In this document: positions 33,326-42,672 of the stretch, in pieces
How the letters are laid out: the number at the start of each line of letters is the position of its first letter
How positions within the stretch are numbered: position 1 is the first letter of the stretch
DNA from: JAVBLD01 sp031553705
GTDB lineage: Bacteria > Bacteroidota > Bacteroidia > Bacteroidales > Marinifilaceae
Direction: 5' to 3'
Assembly: GCA_031553705.1 (NCBI GenBank)
Contig: JAVBLD010000019.1
Location: 16,998 to 80,997, forward strand
DNA length: 64,000 nucleotides
Position numbers and translations under genes: made by a program
Notes under the pieces: model-generated
Databases searched by the model: none
What the model was told of the DNA's origin: nothing
Seen by the model: the letters and a program-made list of their open reading frames with translations, nothing else

Positions 33326-35959
33326 ATGCAATCAGCTGAAATCAGACAGAAATTTTTGCAGTTTTTTGAACGTAAATCCCATACAATTGTGCCTTCCGCA
33401 CCGATGGTGATAAAAGACGATCCGACATTAATGTTTACCAATGCCGGGATGAATCAATTTAAAGATATCATTCTTGGTAACGTAAGTGTGATCCATAAGC
33501 GGATAGCAAATGCCCAGAAGTGCCTGCGGGTGTCCGGAAAGCATAATGACCTGGAAGAGGTGGGACATGATACGTATCACCATACGATGTTTGAGATGTT
33601 GGGAAACTGGTCGTTTGGGGATTATTTCAAAAAAGAGGCTATTGCTTATGCCTGGGAATTTTTGACTACGGAGATGAATCTGGATAAGGATAGGCTGTAT
33701 GCTACTGTGTTCGAGGGGAGTAAAGAAGATCACCTGGAGGCGGATCATGAAGCCCGGAAGATATGGTTGAATTATTTACCGGAGGAGAGGGTGATTTTCG
33801 GGAATAAGAAAGATAATTTCTGGGAGATGGGGGATATGGGACCTTGCGGACCGTGTTCCGAGTTGCATATTGACCTGCGTCCGGACGCAGAGCGAAAGAT
33901 AAAACCGGGGCGCGAACTGGTAAATAAAGATAATCCGCTGGTGATCGAGATATGGAATCTGGTGTTTATGCAGTATAACCGGAAAGCGGACGGTAGCCTG
34001 GAGAATCTTCCTAATTGCCATGTGGACACCGGTATGGGGTTTGAACGGCTTTGTATGGCAGTGCAGGGAAAGACCTCCAATTATGATACTGATCTGTTTA
34101 TGCCGATTATCCGGGAAGTGTCCGAATTTAGCGGAATAAAATATGGGGAAGCGCCAATGCAGGACGTGGCAATGCGGGTGGTAGTCGATCATTTACGTAC
34201 CATTTCGTTTTCGATAACGGACGGACAGTTGCCGTCGAACGTTAAGGCCGGGTATGTGATCAGGCGCATCTTACGTCGAGCCGTGAGGTTTGCTTATACC
34301 TATCTGGATCAGCGGGAGGCGTTTATGTACCGTCTAGTTCCTGCATTGATCGACGTAATGGGAAAACATTATCCTGAACTGATCGCACAGCAGGAGCTGA
34401 TTGAAAAAGTGATCAGGGAGGAGGAGAACGCTTTCTTAAAAACATTGGATAAAGGCATCAGGCTATTAGATAAAATCATTGTTAAGACGAAAGAGGAGGA
34501 TTTCGTGACCATTCCGGGAAATGTCGCTTTCGAGCTGTATGATACATACGGTTTTCCATTGGATCTGACCGAGTTGATCCTGAGGGAGCATGACCTGGTC
34601 GTGAACCGCCGCGAGTTCAAAGCGGAAATGGAGGCTCAGAAAGAGCGGTCGCGTTCTGCTTCGTCGGTGGATACGGACGATTGGATAGAGCTTGTTAATG
34701 ACGACGAACAGGAATTTGTTGGATATGACTATACTGAGGTAGAAGTTCGGATTACCCGTTACCGGAAAGTGATCACGAAAGGGAAAACCTATTATCATCT
34801 GGTATTTAATATCACTCCGTTTTACGGCGAAGGAGGAGGACAGGTCGGCGACCGGGGTGTGCTTGTCGGAGGAGGAGAAGAGATCCGGATTATCGATACT
34901 AAAAAAGAGAATGGCTTAATTGTCCACCTGGTTGAAAAATTACCGGAGGATCCGATGCAAATTTTTACGGCAAAGGTAGATCAACATAAAAGAGTATTGA
35001 CGGCGAATAACCATACGGCGACCCATTTATTGCATTATGCTTTGCGGAAAGTGTTGGGGAACCATGTAGAACAAAAGGGATCGTATGTAAGCGATGAATA
35101 TCTGCGGTTCGACTTTTCACATTTCCAGAAAGTGACGGATGAGGAACTGGCGGAAATAGCGTCGATGGTAAATAAGCTGATCCGTGAAAATATCGGGATA
35201 GAAGAGCACCGGAAGATACCGATGGCCAAAGCTCAGGAGATGGGTGCAATTGCGATGTTCGGAGAGAAATACGGAGATCTGGTTCGTGTGATAAAATACG
35301 GCGATTCGATGGAGCTGTGCGGAGGTACCCACGTACGGGCAACGGGACAGATAGGATTCTTTAAGATTTCGTCAGAGAGTTCTGTTTCTGCCGGAGTGCG
35401 GCGGATTGAAGCGATCACAGCGGATAAAGCGGAGGAGTGTATTACGAATTTTTTCAATACGATAAAAGAGATGGAGAGAATGTTCAAATCCAATAAAAAT
35501 GTGGTGGATTGTGTGAGATCTATATTGGAGGAGAATGAAGGCTTGCGGAAAGAAATGGAAAAATTCGAACAGGAGAGCCTGAAACTTGTCAAAGAACGCT
35601 TGAAAACCGAACGGACAACCTATAACGATATAAATCTGATTTTTAAGGTAATGCTCATGCCGCAGGCCCAGATAAAAGATATTGCATTTCAATTGAAAGG
35701 AGAGTATGACAGGATCATTTTTGTGGCTGGCGGAGTATATTGTGAAAAACCGCACCTGACAGTAATGATCAGTAATGCGTTGGTGGATGAGTATGGGCTG
35801 AATGCCGGCCAGATTATCCGGGATGCGGCACAGGAGATAAACGGAAGCGGAGGGGGGCAACCATTTTTTGCAACAGCCGGTGGTTCGGATCCGAACGGAG
35901 TGGATCGCGCTATTGCGAAAGTTGAAAAACTGATCATGCATAAGATTAATATAGGTTAA
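33326..35959 (+). CDS. alaS: alanyl-tRNA synthetase
   Basis: An 877-residue class II synthetase for tRNA-Ala. The N-terminus (MQSAEIRQKFLQFFERKSHTIVPS) and motif segments MFTNAGMNQFKDIILG and HHTMFEMLGNWSFGDYF are typical. The editing domain carries the zinc motif HTATHLLHYAL and CGGTHVRATGQIGFFKI (His and Cys ligands). A C-terminal DHHA1 domain ends with GGGQPFFATAGGSDPNGV. Length is standard. Editing and aminoacylation motifs are intact. It is divergent from the M23 operon. Confidence 0.98.
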   Translation: MQSAEIRQKFLQFFERKSHTIVPSAPMVIKDDPTLMFTNAGMNQFKDIILGNVSVIHKRIANAQKCLRVSGKHNDLEEVGHDTYHHTMFEMLGNWSFGDYFKKEAIAYAWEFLTTEMNLDKDRLYATVFEGSKEDHLEADHEARKIWLNYLPEERVIFGNKKDNFWEMGDMGPCGPCSELHIDLRPDAERKIKPGRELVNKDNPLVIEIWNLVFMQYNRKADGSLENLPNCHVDTGMGFERLCMAVQGKTSNYDTDLFMPIIREVSEFSGIKYGEAPMQDVAMRVVVDHLRTISFSITDGQLPSNVKAGYVIRRILRRAVRFAYTYLDQREAFMYRLVPALIDVMGKHYPELIAQQELIEKVIREEENAFLKTLDKGIRLLDKIIVKTKEEDFVTIPGNVAFELYDTYGFPLDLTELILREHDLVVNRREFKAEMEAQKERSRSASSVDTDDWIELVNDDEQEFVGYDYTEVEVRITRYRKVITKGKTYYHLVFNITPFYGEGGGQVGDRGVLVGGGEEIRIIDTKKENGLIVHLVEKLPEDPMQIFTAKVDQHKRVLTANNHTATHLLHYALRKVLGNHVEQKGSYVSDEYLRFDFSHFQKVTDEELAEIASMVNKLIRENIGIEEHRKIPMAKAQEMGAIAMFGEKYGDLVRVIKYGDSMELCGGTHVRATGQIGFFKISSESSVSAGVRRIEAITADKAEECITNFFNTIKEMERMFKSNKNVVDCVRSILEENEGLRKEMEKFEQESLKLVKERLKTERTTYNDINLIFKVMLMPQAQIKDIAFQLKGEYDRIIFVAGGVYCEKPHLTVMISNALVDEYGLNAGQIIRDAAQEINGSGGGQPFFATAGGSDPNGVDRAIAKVEKLIMHKINIG

Positions 35960-35987
35960 TTTTCGTCATAATTATTCGTGTAAGTGA

Positions 35988-36015
35988 TTGGTTTTGATAA
36001 ATCTTTCTATATTTG
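35988..36015 (+). promoter_or_regulatory. promoter of the TPR/OmpA-like lipoprotein gene
   Basis: TTG (35988-35990), 17 bases, TATATTTG (36008-36015); about 43 bases before the ATG. Confidence 0.55.
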
Positions 36016-36058
36016 TGTATCCTATTGGAAGGGAGAATAAGAATTAAAAAACGATTTT

Positions 36059-37780
36059 ATGAAAAGAACACTTAAACTAGTAATGACGGTTACTTTAACA
36101 GGCTTGGTTATTGTTTCTTGTTCACCTTTAAGTAAGATGAAAAAGAATGCCAGCGATATTTCTTATAAAGTAACGCCGGAAGTTTTGGAAGCAAAGGCAG
36201 GTCAGGTGGATGTGAAGATAGATGTTACCATTCCTTCGAAGTATTTTAATAAAAATGTTACATTGGTCGCTACTCCGGTGTTGAAATATCAAGGCGGAGA
36301 AAAGGCTTTTGAGGCTAAATCCCTTCAAGGGGAGAGTGTACAGGGGAATAATACGGTGGTACCTTATGCTACCGGTAAGACAATCTCTTATTCCGGCCAT
36401 GTTCCTTACGAAAACGCAATGAGGGTTTCTGATCTGATAGTAAAGATCGAGGGACAAAAAGGTAAAAAGAGTGCAACTTTCGAGCCGGTGAAGATAGCGC
36501 AGGGTGTTATCGCGACCTCTACGTTGGTAGACAACAAGCCCGCGCTTCTTTGGGGGGAGGATAATTTTGAAAGAATTACCCAGCAACAACAGGAGGCTGC
36601 CATCTATTATCTGATCAACTCCTCTCAGGTCAGGGATAAAGAGCTGACATCGGAAGAGGTCAAGGCGATGGAAAAATTTGTGAAAGACAGCAAAAACGAT
36701 CAGAATGTAAATCTGAAGAGTATCGAGATCCGCTCGTATGCTTCTCCTGACGGACCTTATAAATGGAACGAAGAATTGGCCAATAAACGGGAAGATGCTT
36801 CCGAGACCTATTTAAAAGGTAATATGAAAAAAAATAAGGTAGAAGATTATAAAAATATTGATCTTTTCAAGCAATATGTGGTAGCGGAAGACTGGGAGGG
36901 TTTTAAAAAAGCGATGGAAGCTTCGAATATCAGAGATAAAGAGTTGATTCTCCGTGTGCTTTCGATGCATTCCGACCCGGAAGTGAGAGAGAGGGAGATA
37001 AAGAATATCGCTTCGGTTTTTCCTACGATTGCCGATCAGATTCTGCCGAAATTAAGACGTTCCAAGTTTGTTGTAAGCACGGAGCGGATGGGTAAGACGG
37101 ACGACCAGCTTCGTTCTTTGGTTAAGTCCAATCCGGCAGAATTGAATGCAGAGGAGTTGTTATATACGGCGTCATTATTTGATAACAATAATGATAAATT
37201 GACAATCTATGAGGCGGCTAAAAAGCAGTTTCCTGGCGATTGGAGAGGATATAACGATGCCGGTATAATCTATTTTGAAACCGGAAAGGTAGCTCAGGCA
37301 AAGTCGGATTTTGAAAAAGCGAATACGCTTTCTAAAAATAATAAGATTGTTCAGAATAATTTAGGCGCCGTTGCATTGAAGAATGGGGATATGGCAGGGG
37401 CTGAAGTATTATTTGGCGCTGCAACCGGGGCCGGTGACGAGGTGAACTACAACAAAGGAATCATAGCGATGATGAAGGGTGACTACAAAGGCGCTGTAGG
37501 TTATTTTGGAAACTGCAATTGCGGGAACGCGGCACTGGCTAATTTGCTGGCCGGTAACAGCAGCGAAGCTATGAAAAGGCTGAATAACAATAAGGATAAT
37601 TCGGCATTGAATTCTTATCTGAAAGCTGTCATCGCTGCCAGAAATAACGATACGAACGGAGCATTGTCCAATCTGAAGGAGGCTTGTGCAAAAGATGCTT
37701 CGATGAAAAAAATGGCAGAGACGGATATGGAATTCGCCAAATTATTTCCGAATCCGGATTTTAAGGCGATCGTACGTTGA
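36059..37780 (+). CDS. outer-envelope lipoprotein with OmpA-like segment and TPR repeats
   Basis: A 573-residue lipoprotein with signal MKRTLKLVMTVTLTGLVIVSC (cysteine 21). Residues about 35-150 form a beta-rich domain; about 195-260 look like the OmpA/Pal peptidoglycan-binding fold (LKSIEIRSYASPDGPYKWNEELANKREDA, where the arginine and aspartate of the NxxLSxxRA-type motif are only partly conserved). The C-terminal third has tetratricopeptide repeats (GWRGYNDAGIIYFETGKVAQAKSDFEKA, NNLGAVALKNGDMAGAEVLF, YNKGIIAMMKGDYKGAVGYF). It probably sits at the inner face of the outer membrane and organises other proteins. Partners are unknown. It is a single-gene unit with its own promoter and strong terminator. 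Confidence 0.75.
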   Translation: MKRTLKLVMTVTLTGLVIVSCSPLSKMKKNASDISYKVTPEVLEAKAGQVDVKIDVTIPSKYFNKNVTLVATPVLKYQGGEKAFEAKSLQGESVQGNNTVVPYATGKTISYSGHVPYENAMRVSDLIVKIEGQKGKKSATFEPVKIAQGVIATSTLVDNKPALLWGEDNFERITQQQQEAAIYYLINSSQVRDKELTSEEVKAMEKFVKDSKNDQNVNLKSIEIRSYASPDGPYKWNEELANKREDASETYLKGNMKKNKVEDYKNIDLFKQYVVAEDWEGFKKAMEASNIRDKELILRVLSMHSDPEVREREIKNIASVFPTIADQILPKLRRSKFVVSTERMGKTDDQLRSLVKSNPAELNAEELLYTASLFDNNNDKLTIYEAAKKQFPGDWRGYNDAGIIYFETGKVAQAKSDFEKANTLSKNNKIVQNNLGAVALKNGDMAGAEVLFGAATGAGDEVNYNKGIIAMMKGDYKGAVGYFGNCNCGNAALANLLAGNSSEAMKRLNNNKDNSALNSYLKAVIAARNNDTNGALSNLKEACAKDASMKKMAETDMEFAKLFPNPDFKAIVR

Positions 37781-37801
37781 GCTGAATTAAATCGATAATA
37801 T

Positions 37802-37834
37802 AAAGGGACTGTGGCCGACACAGTCCCTTTTTAT
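37802..37834 (+). terminator. terminator after the TPR/OmpA-like lipoprotein gene
   Basis: Perfect 12-bp stem AAAGGGACTGTG / CACAGTCCCTTT, 5-base loop, followed by TTTTTAT. Confidence 0.85.
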
Positions 37835-37868
37835 ATTTTCTTTAACACACTTTTAGCGAGACATGTTC

Positions 37869-37876
37869 TACTTTTG
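37869..37876 (+). promoter_or_regulatory. Bacteroides -7 element for the TlpA-like gene
   Basis: TACTTTTG fits TAnnTTTG, 80 bases before the ATG; no TTG in the -33 position. Confidence 0.35.
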
Positions 37877-37956
37877 TCTTATATAGTGAATGCATCCCAT
37901 GTCTGAGCCGATGGGAATGTGTTCTTATTGTTATATAATCAAAAAGGGAAGAATCT

Positions 37957-39303
37957 ATGAGAGGAGTAATATGTGCCAGTCTACTCTTTTTAGCCCTGTT
38001 TTCATGTTCTCGTGTTGATACGGTGCAAATAAGCGGAAGGATTGAGAATGGAGACTCCATTGTGAATATATGGGTTAATGATAGTATCTATACTTTTCCC
38101 CTGAATGAGAATGACTATTTTTCAGGGAAAATAGCATTAAAGCGTGCTTGTTATGCAACACTGCTTTATAACTCACTGAACTTATACCTGAATCCCGGAG
38201 AGGATCTGGAGATTTATATGGATGCGAATGATTTTTCCAGTTCGTTGTATTTTCGCGGAAGCCTTGGTGCAATAAATACTTATCTGAAAGAACAGGAGGT
38301 CGCTATATTTTTTGATCAGGAATATTATGCACTTCCGGAAAATGAGTTTGTGCATAAAATGGAAAAGCTCATTGACGAAAAGGTAAAATTGCTGGAAGCC
38401 AAGAATTTTGAAAGATCTTTTACTATGTTGGAAAAAGAGAGGATCAGGTATTCTATTGCGGAGTATGTAGTGTTTTATCCTGTTATTCAAAAACAGATAA
38501 CGAAAAATGCAAACTATTCCCCCGGAAGGACCTTTACCGATTTTCTCGCCTCGTTCTCATTGAATGATGAAAATCTGTACGGTATAAACAGTTACCGGAT
38601 GTTCTTGCTTAATTATAGTTATCTGCAGGGTATGCGAAAAGGGGGACCGATAGGGAACTACTCTGTCAATGTTGCCAATTATATTTTGTCGACCGTGACC
38701 AACCAGACCATTAAGAATTTTCTGTTGACGGAACTTGTGTACCGTCATATCCGGGAGAATAACGGGTTGAACGATGCCGATAACCTGCTGGCTATATTCC
38801 GGCGCGAATGCACCGATAAGAGTAAGGTTGCATACGTTAATGAACTTGTCAGCTATTGGGAAAAGCTGTTGCCGGGAAAACCTGCTCCGGACTTTCATGT
38901 TTTGGATATAAACGGAAATAAAATAGGTTTGAAAGAGTACAGGGGCTCGTATCTCTATATTATGGTATGGGCAACCTGGTGTAAGCCTTGCAAGGGAGAA
39001 TTACCTTATATCAATTTGTTGCAGAGAGAGTATGCAGATAAGAATATCAGCTTTTTGACCATTTCGATTGACGGGTCATCCGGTCAGAATCAATGGAAAA
39101 CTTTTATACAGCAAAACAGATATGCCGGTATACATACTATTCTCGATAAAGATGAAAAATTCAGCGAAAACTATATGATTATCAGTATTCCCCGGTTCAT
39201 TTTTATTGATCTGAACGGAAATATCATCCATTCCAATGCCCCGAGACCTTCGGGACAAATCCGCCCGTTGTTTGATTCCTGTATTTATGGTGTGATATAT
39301 TAA
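37957..39303 (+). CDS. TlpA-family thioredoxin-like lipoprotein
   Basis: A 448-residue lipoprotein with signal MRGVICASLLFLALFSC (cysteine 17). The N-terminal beta-rich half resembles DUF4369/DUF5106-type domains usual in this phylum; a helical linker (about 115-300) follows; and the C-terminal thioredoxin domain (about 308-448) starts LPGKPAPDFHVLDINGNKIGLKEYRG. The active site is W341-C342-K343-P344-C345, and the cis-proline lies in MIISIPRFIFID. It should reduce or isomerise disulfides on the periplasmic face. A second, related lipoprotein lacking the thioredoxin domain lies downstream (39443). Each appears to have its own promoter. Confidence 0.9.
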   Translation: MRGVICASLLFLALFSCSRVDTVQISGRIENGDSIVNIWVNDSIYTFPLNENDYFSGKIALKRACYATLLYNSLNLYLNPGEDLEIYMDANDFSSSLYFRGSLGAINTYLKEQEVAIFFDQEYYALPENEFVHKMEKLIDEKVKLLEAKNFERSFTMLEKERIRYSIAEYVVFYPVIQKQITKNANYSPGRTFTDFLASFSLNDENLYGINSYRMFLLNYSYLQGMRKGGPIGNYSVNVANYILSTVTNQTIKNFLLTELVYRHIRENNGLNDADNLLAIFRRECTDKSKVAYVNELVSYWEKLLPGKPAPDFHVLDINGNKIGLKEYRGSYLYIMVWATWCKPCKGELPYINLLQREYADKNISFLTISIDGSSGQNQWKTFIQQNRYAGIHTILDKDEKFSENYMIISIPRFIFIDLNGNIIHSNAPRPSGQIRPLFDSCIYGVIY

Positions 39304-39313
39304 TGGTTTAATG

Positions 39314-39344
39314 TTTGCATTGGTTTATGGTTTATTTATATTTG
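39314..39344 (+). promoter_or_regulatory. promoter of the DUF4369-like lipoprotein gene
   Basis: TTTG (39314-39317), 19 bases, TATATTTG (39337-39344); a textbook match about 100 bases before the ATG at 39443. Confidence 0.6.
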
Positions 39345-39442
39345 TACCAATAAATTGAGTTAAAAGTACGATGTAAGTTTTGGTATTTCCTATGCCGGGC
39401 TTCAGAATCTATATTGTTATTAATGTTAAAATAGCATACATT

Positions 39443-40126
39443 ATGAAAAAGGTAGGTTTGATATTGATGATCCTTGTACTTATTTTTAGTGCTTGTCACC
39501 CTGATAGGGTAAAAATCAGAGGAAAAGTTCTCGATTTGGAAGGAACGGTAAAGTTGATGGCGGAGGTGCCCGGCAAACCGGGAATGAGCATTATAGCCCA
39601 ACAGGAAGTAAAAAATGGGGATATTGACCTGGTGACGGATCTTTTTAAAATTCCGGGAAGGGTATGGGTGGATCTGGCTGGTAAATATACGTTGGAATTT
39701 ATTGTGGATACAAAAGATCAGACGTGGATTCAGGGGGAAGCCAAATTTATCGATCAACTGGAGGTGAATGGTGTAGCTTTAGAAAAAAAATACAGAGATC
39801 TGAAGGGGCTTTTCAAAGAGAAGTATGAGGCGCCTATTGAGCCGATAAACAAATCAATCCAGAAGATTGTCAGTAAAGAAAAACAGACGAAAGACGATGA
39901 AATGATGTTGGGTATCTATTGCCTTCAGAAAGAGCGCTATTTAAGATATAGGGCGAATTATGCCAAGACATTGATCGAAGTGAATCTGGAAAATGACCTG
40001 TCTCTTTTTTTATTAAAAGATGAGTTAAAAGACAGCCTTGACTTGCAAAAAAAGCTTTTTAAAACGATGACAGTTCAGAACAAAGAGAGTAATATTTATA
40101 AAAATCTGGAAGAAAAATTAAAGTAA
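39443..40126 (+). CDS. lipoprotein with DUF4369-like domain, no thioredoxin domain
   Basis: A 227-residue lipoprotein from the ATG at 39443, which gives MKKVGLILMILVLIFSACHPD (cysteine 19); a start at 39380 would mask the signal. Residues about 22-110 have the beta-strand layout of DUF4369 (VKIRGKVLDLEGTVKLMAEV ... GVALEKKYRDL), the domain normally found in front of a helical linker and an AhpC/TSA thioredoxin domain. Here the protein ends after the Lys/Glu-rich linker (about 110-227), where the thioredoxin domain would begin. The 137 bases that follow encode no remnant of it, so the short form seems natural. Function unknown; placed next to a full TlpA-like gene. Confidence 0.7.
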   Translation: MKKVGLILMILVLIFSACHPDRVKIRGKVLDLEGTVKLMAEVPGKPGMSIIAQQEVKNGDIDLVTDLFKIPGRVWVDLAGKYTLEFIVDTKDQTWIQGEAKFIDQLEVNGVALEKKYRDLKGLFKEKYEAPIEPINKSIQKIVSKEKQTKDDEMMLGIYCLQKERYLRYRANYAKTLIEVNLENDLSLFLLKDELKDSLDLQKKLFKTMTVQNKESNIYKNLEEKLK

Positions 40127-40152
40127 ACAGAAGGTTTATATTACTATATTTT

Positions 40153-40180
40153 GGGCGTCGTCAGGCGCCTTTTTTCTTTT
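40153..40180 (+). terminator. weak terminator after the DUF4369-like gene
   Basis: Short GGGCG / CGCCT stem (4 bp plus G-U) followed by TTTTTTCTTTT. Short stem but a long T-rich tail. Confidence 0.4.
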
Positions 40181-40263
40181 GTGGAAGTAGTTTTCAATTG
40201 CTATTCACGTTTTGATTATCTTATAAATAGTATTATTTTTACACAAGTTATAAGGGGGGAGAT

Positions 40264-41805
40264 ATGATAAAGAAAATAATCATCAGAATATTGCTGATTG
40301 TTATGGTTACGGCATTCACGGCTGTCGTGGTTGTGCAATGGCTGTGGATTAAATATGCTATCCAGGAAAGGAAGTATAAATTCACATCCCAGGTGTATGA
40401 TGCTTTGAATGATGTTGTATATCGTATAGAGGATGAGAATAATAAAAGATATCTTCTGGAAATGGCGGAGATGGGCCAACTTGAGAGCTATGATGTCTCT
40501 TCTTCGACTTCAAATGGGAGCCGCGTGGTAAGGTGGACATCTTCAATAATAGATTTATATAATAATGATATCAGCCGGCTGGAAAATGACCCGATGTCCC
40601 GGTCGTCGCGTTCCTCCTCCATATCCCACCGCGTTCTCGAAGAGAGGCGGATTACAGGTCCGGAACTTATTTTCATGGGGACCCGGTCCGTCGGACATAC
40701 AAAAGGAGATACCGTCAGGCCGAATGAGTTTGATACGACGCATGGAACGATTATTATCGGTGTGACAAAAGATCAGGAACTTCAGAATACTTCTGTAGGA
40801 AAGCGTCTTGCCGGAATAGATTTGAAAAAAATGTTATCTGTTTATTTTCAGCGGCGGAATATAAATCTGCCTTTCAGGTGCGGGACGATGACAAAAGAAG
40901 AGCTGCTGAGAAGTGAGACGAAGAATCTGTACTATGTCGATCTGTTTCCGGCTGACGCCGTTAAGAAAGATTATTATCTGACGGTTAAGTTCGATTCGGT
41001 CCAATCGGCAATCCTCGAGAATATGGGTTGGATGTTTTTGGCTTCGGGCTTTTGTGTCTTCGGCTTACTGTTTGTTTTTGTTATTACGATTTTTATTATC
41101 ATGCGGCAACAAAAGCTGTCTTTGATCAAGAATGATTTTATCAATAATATGACGCATGAGTTTAAAACACCTATTGCGACCATTTCTCTGGCTACATCGG
41201 CTATTACGAAAGAGCAGGTTCTACAGGATAAAGCGCAGGTATTAAAATTCAATGCAATAATTAAAAGCGAAAACGACCGGATGAATAAATACGTAGAACG
41301 TATTTTACAACAGGCAAAGCTGGACCGCGGGGAGTTGCAGTTGAATAAGACCAGTACGGATATCCATACCCTGGTCCATGAGGCGGTAGGACATTTTATG
41401 TTACAGGTACAAAGCGCAGGGGGAGTACTGATCTGCCGGTTGGATGCGAAGGATTTTGTGTTGACTGTAGATGAGGTGCATATAATGAACGTATTTTGTA
41501 ATTTGATAGACAATGCGATTAAATATTCTGCAAAGGCGCCTGAAATAGAGATCTATACAAAAAATATTGCAGGCGGTTATGTGATAGGAGTGCAGGATCA
41601 TGGCATCGGAATCTCCAAGGAGGCTGCAAAAAAGGTATTTAAACGTTTTTATAGAGTACCTAGCGGTAACGTACATAATGTGAAAGGATTCGGTTTGGGA
41701 TTGAGTTATGTCAAGTCGATCGTGGAGTTGCATGATGCTACGGTTCAATTAACGTCAAAAAAGGGGAAAGGGACGCTGGTAGAGATTGAATTTAAAAATA
41801 AATAA
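40264..41805 (+). CDS. sensor histidine kinase (RprX-like)
   Basis: A 513-residue membrane kinase with transmembrane helices at about 8-28 and 256-281 around a periplasmic sensor of about 225 residues that has no recognisable fold. The dimerisation/phosphoacceptor box is NNMTHEFKTPIATISLATSA with H298; the ATP domain shows the N box VFCNLIDNAIKYS, GVQDHGIGISKEAAKKVFKRFYR, and GFGLGLSYVKSIVELH. It belongs to the large Bacteroidota group of which B. fragilis RprX is the best known. A purine-rich AAGGGGGGAG just before the ATG is an unusually strong ribosome site for the phylum. The response regulator follows after 50 bases; what the sensor detects is unknown. Confidence 0.9.
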   Translation: MIKKIIIRILLIVMVTAFTAVVVVQWLWIKYAIQERKYKFTSQVYDALNDVVYRIEDENNKRYLLEMAEMGQLESYDVSSSTSNGSRVVRWTSSIIDLYNNDISRLENDPMSRSSRSSSISHRVLEERRITGPELIFMGTRSVGHTKGDTVRPNEFDTTHGTIIIGVTKDQELQNTSVGKRLAGIDLKKMLSVYFQRRNINLPFRCGTMTKEELLRSETKNLYYVDLFPADAVKKDYYLTVKFDSVQSAILENMGWMFLASGFCVFGLLFVFVITIFIIMRQQKLSLIKNDFINNMTHEFKTPIATISLATSAITKEQVLQDKAQVLKFNAIIKSENDRMNKYVERILQQAKLDRGELQLNKTSTDIHTLVHEAVGHFMLQVQSAGGVLICRLDAKDFVLTVDEVHIMNVFCNLIDNAIKYSAKAPEIEIYTKNIAGGYVIGVQDHGIGISKEAAKKVFKRFYRVPSGNVHNVKGFGLGLSYVKSIVELHDATVQLTSKKGKGTLVEIEFKNK

Positions 41806-41855
41806 TTTAAGAGATCAACGGGTTAATTTATAGATTGAATTTAAAAATTTGGGAT

Positions 41856-42545
41856 ATGGCACAAAAAATATTATTGGTAGAAGATGATCCGTGCTTTGGG
41901 TCGGTTCTTAAATCCTATTTGGAATTGTCGGAGTATGATGTTATGCTGTGTACGAATGGGAATGAGGGTTTGGCGGCATTTCGCAAAGAGAAATACGACA
42001 TCTGTTTGCTGGATGTTATGATGCCTGAAATGGATGGATTTACGTTGGGAAAAAAGATCCGGGAGATGGATGATTCCGTGCCATTTGTGTATATAACGGC
42101 CAAAAGTCTGAAGGAAGATATGAAGCTGGGATATGAAATCGGTGCCGATGATTATATTATCAAGCCGTTTGATTCGGAGTTATTGATATTAAAGATAAGA
42201 GCCATCCTTAGCCGTAGTAAACACGAAGAAGTCGAAGAGCGGCCGAAGCTGATCAATATCGGCAGATATGAATTTAACACCGAGTTGCGTACCATCACAA
42301 AGGGAGATGAGGTGACCAAGCTTACGCCTAAAGAGGCCCGGTTGCTGGAGTTGCTGTATAACGACAGGAACGGTTTGTTATCCAGGGACAAAGCTTTAAC
42401 GGAGATCTGGGGAACAAACGATTATTTTACGGCCAGGAGTATGGACGTTTATGTTACGAAATTGAGAAAATATTTTAAGGATGACGATACGATTAAGATC
42501 GAAAATGTTCATGGCTCGGGTTTTAGGCTGATTATAGAGGAGTGA
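41856..42545 (+). CDS. OmpR/PhoB-family response regulator (RprY-like)
   Basis: A 229-residue regulator starting at the ATG at 41856; a TTG at 41835 is less likely. The receiver domain (about 3-120) has the acidic pair LVEDD, the phospho-aspartate D53 in ICLLDVMMPEMDGF, the Thr/Ser in ITAKS and the lysine in IIKPF. The C-terminal winged helix (about 135-228) shows LTPKEARLLELLYNDRNG and the recognition region TARSMDVYVTKLRKYF. It pairs with the kinase 50 bases upstream. The target genes are not evident; the lipoproteins upstream are separately promoted. Confidence 0.92.
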   Translation: MAQKILLVEDDPCFGSVLKSYLELSEYDVMLCTNGNEGLAAFRKEKYDICLLDVMMPEMDGFTLGKKIREMDDSVPFVYITAKSLKEDMKLGYEIGADDYIIKPFDSELLILKIRAILSRSKHEEVEERPKLINIGRYEFNTELRTITKGDEVTKLTPKEARLLELLYNDRNGLLSRDKALTEIWGTNDYFTARSMDVYVTKLRKYFKDDDTIKIENVHGSGFRLIIEE

Positions 42546-42601
42546 GTTGCGTGAAGCCTGAAAGCCGATGATTTGATCTGTTTGATATTGGGGTCTTTCT
42601 G

Positions 42602-42637
42602 AAAAAGAAACCCGCCTGATTGTTCGGGCGGGTTTTG
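42602..42637. terminator. bidirectional terminator between the regulator gene and purM
   Basis: Perfect 9-bp stem AAACCCGCC / GGCGGGTTT, 10-base loop, TTTTG on plus and TTTCTTTTTC on minus. Shared by converging genes. Confidence 0.8.
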
Positions 42638-42672
42638 ATATATATAAAGTTTACGAATCAAAGACCTACCAA

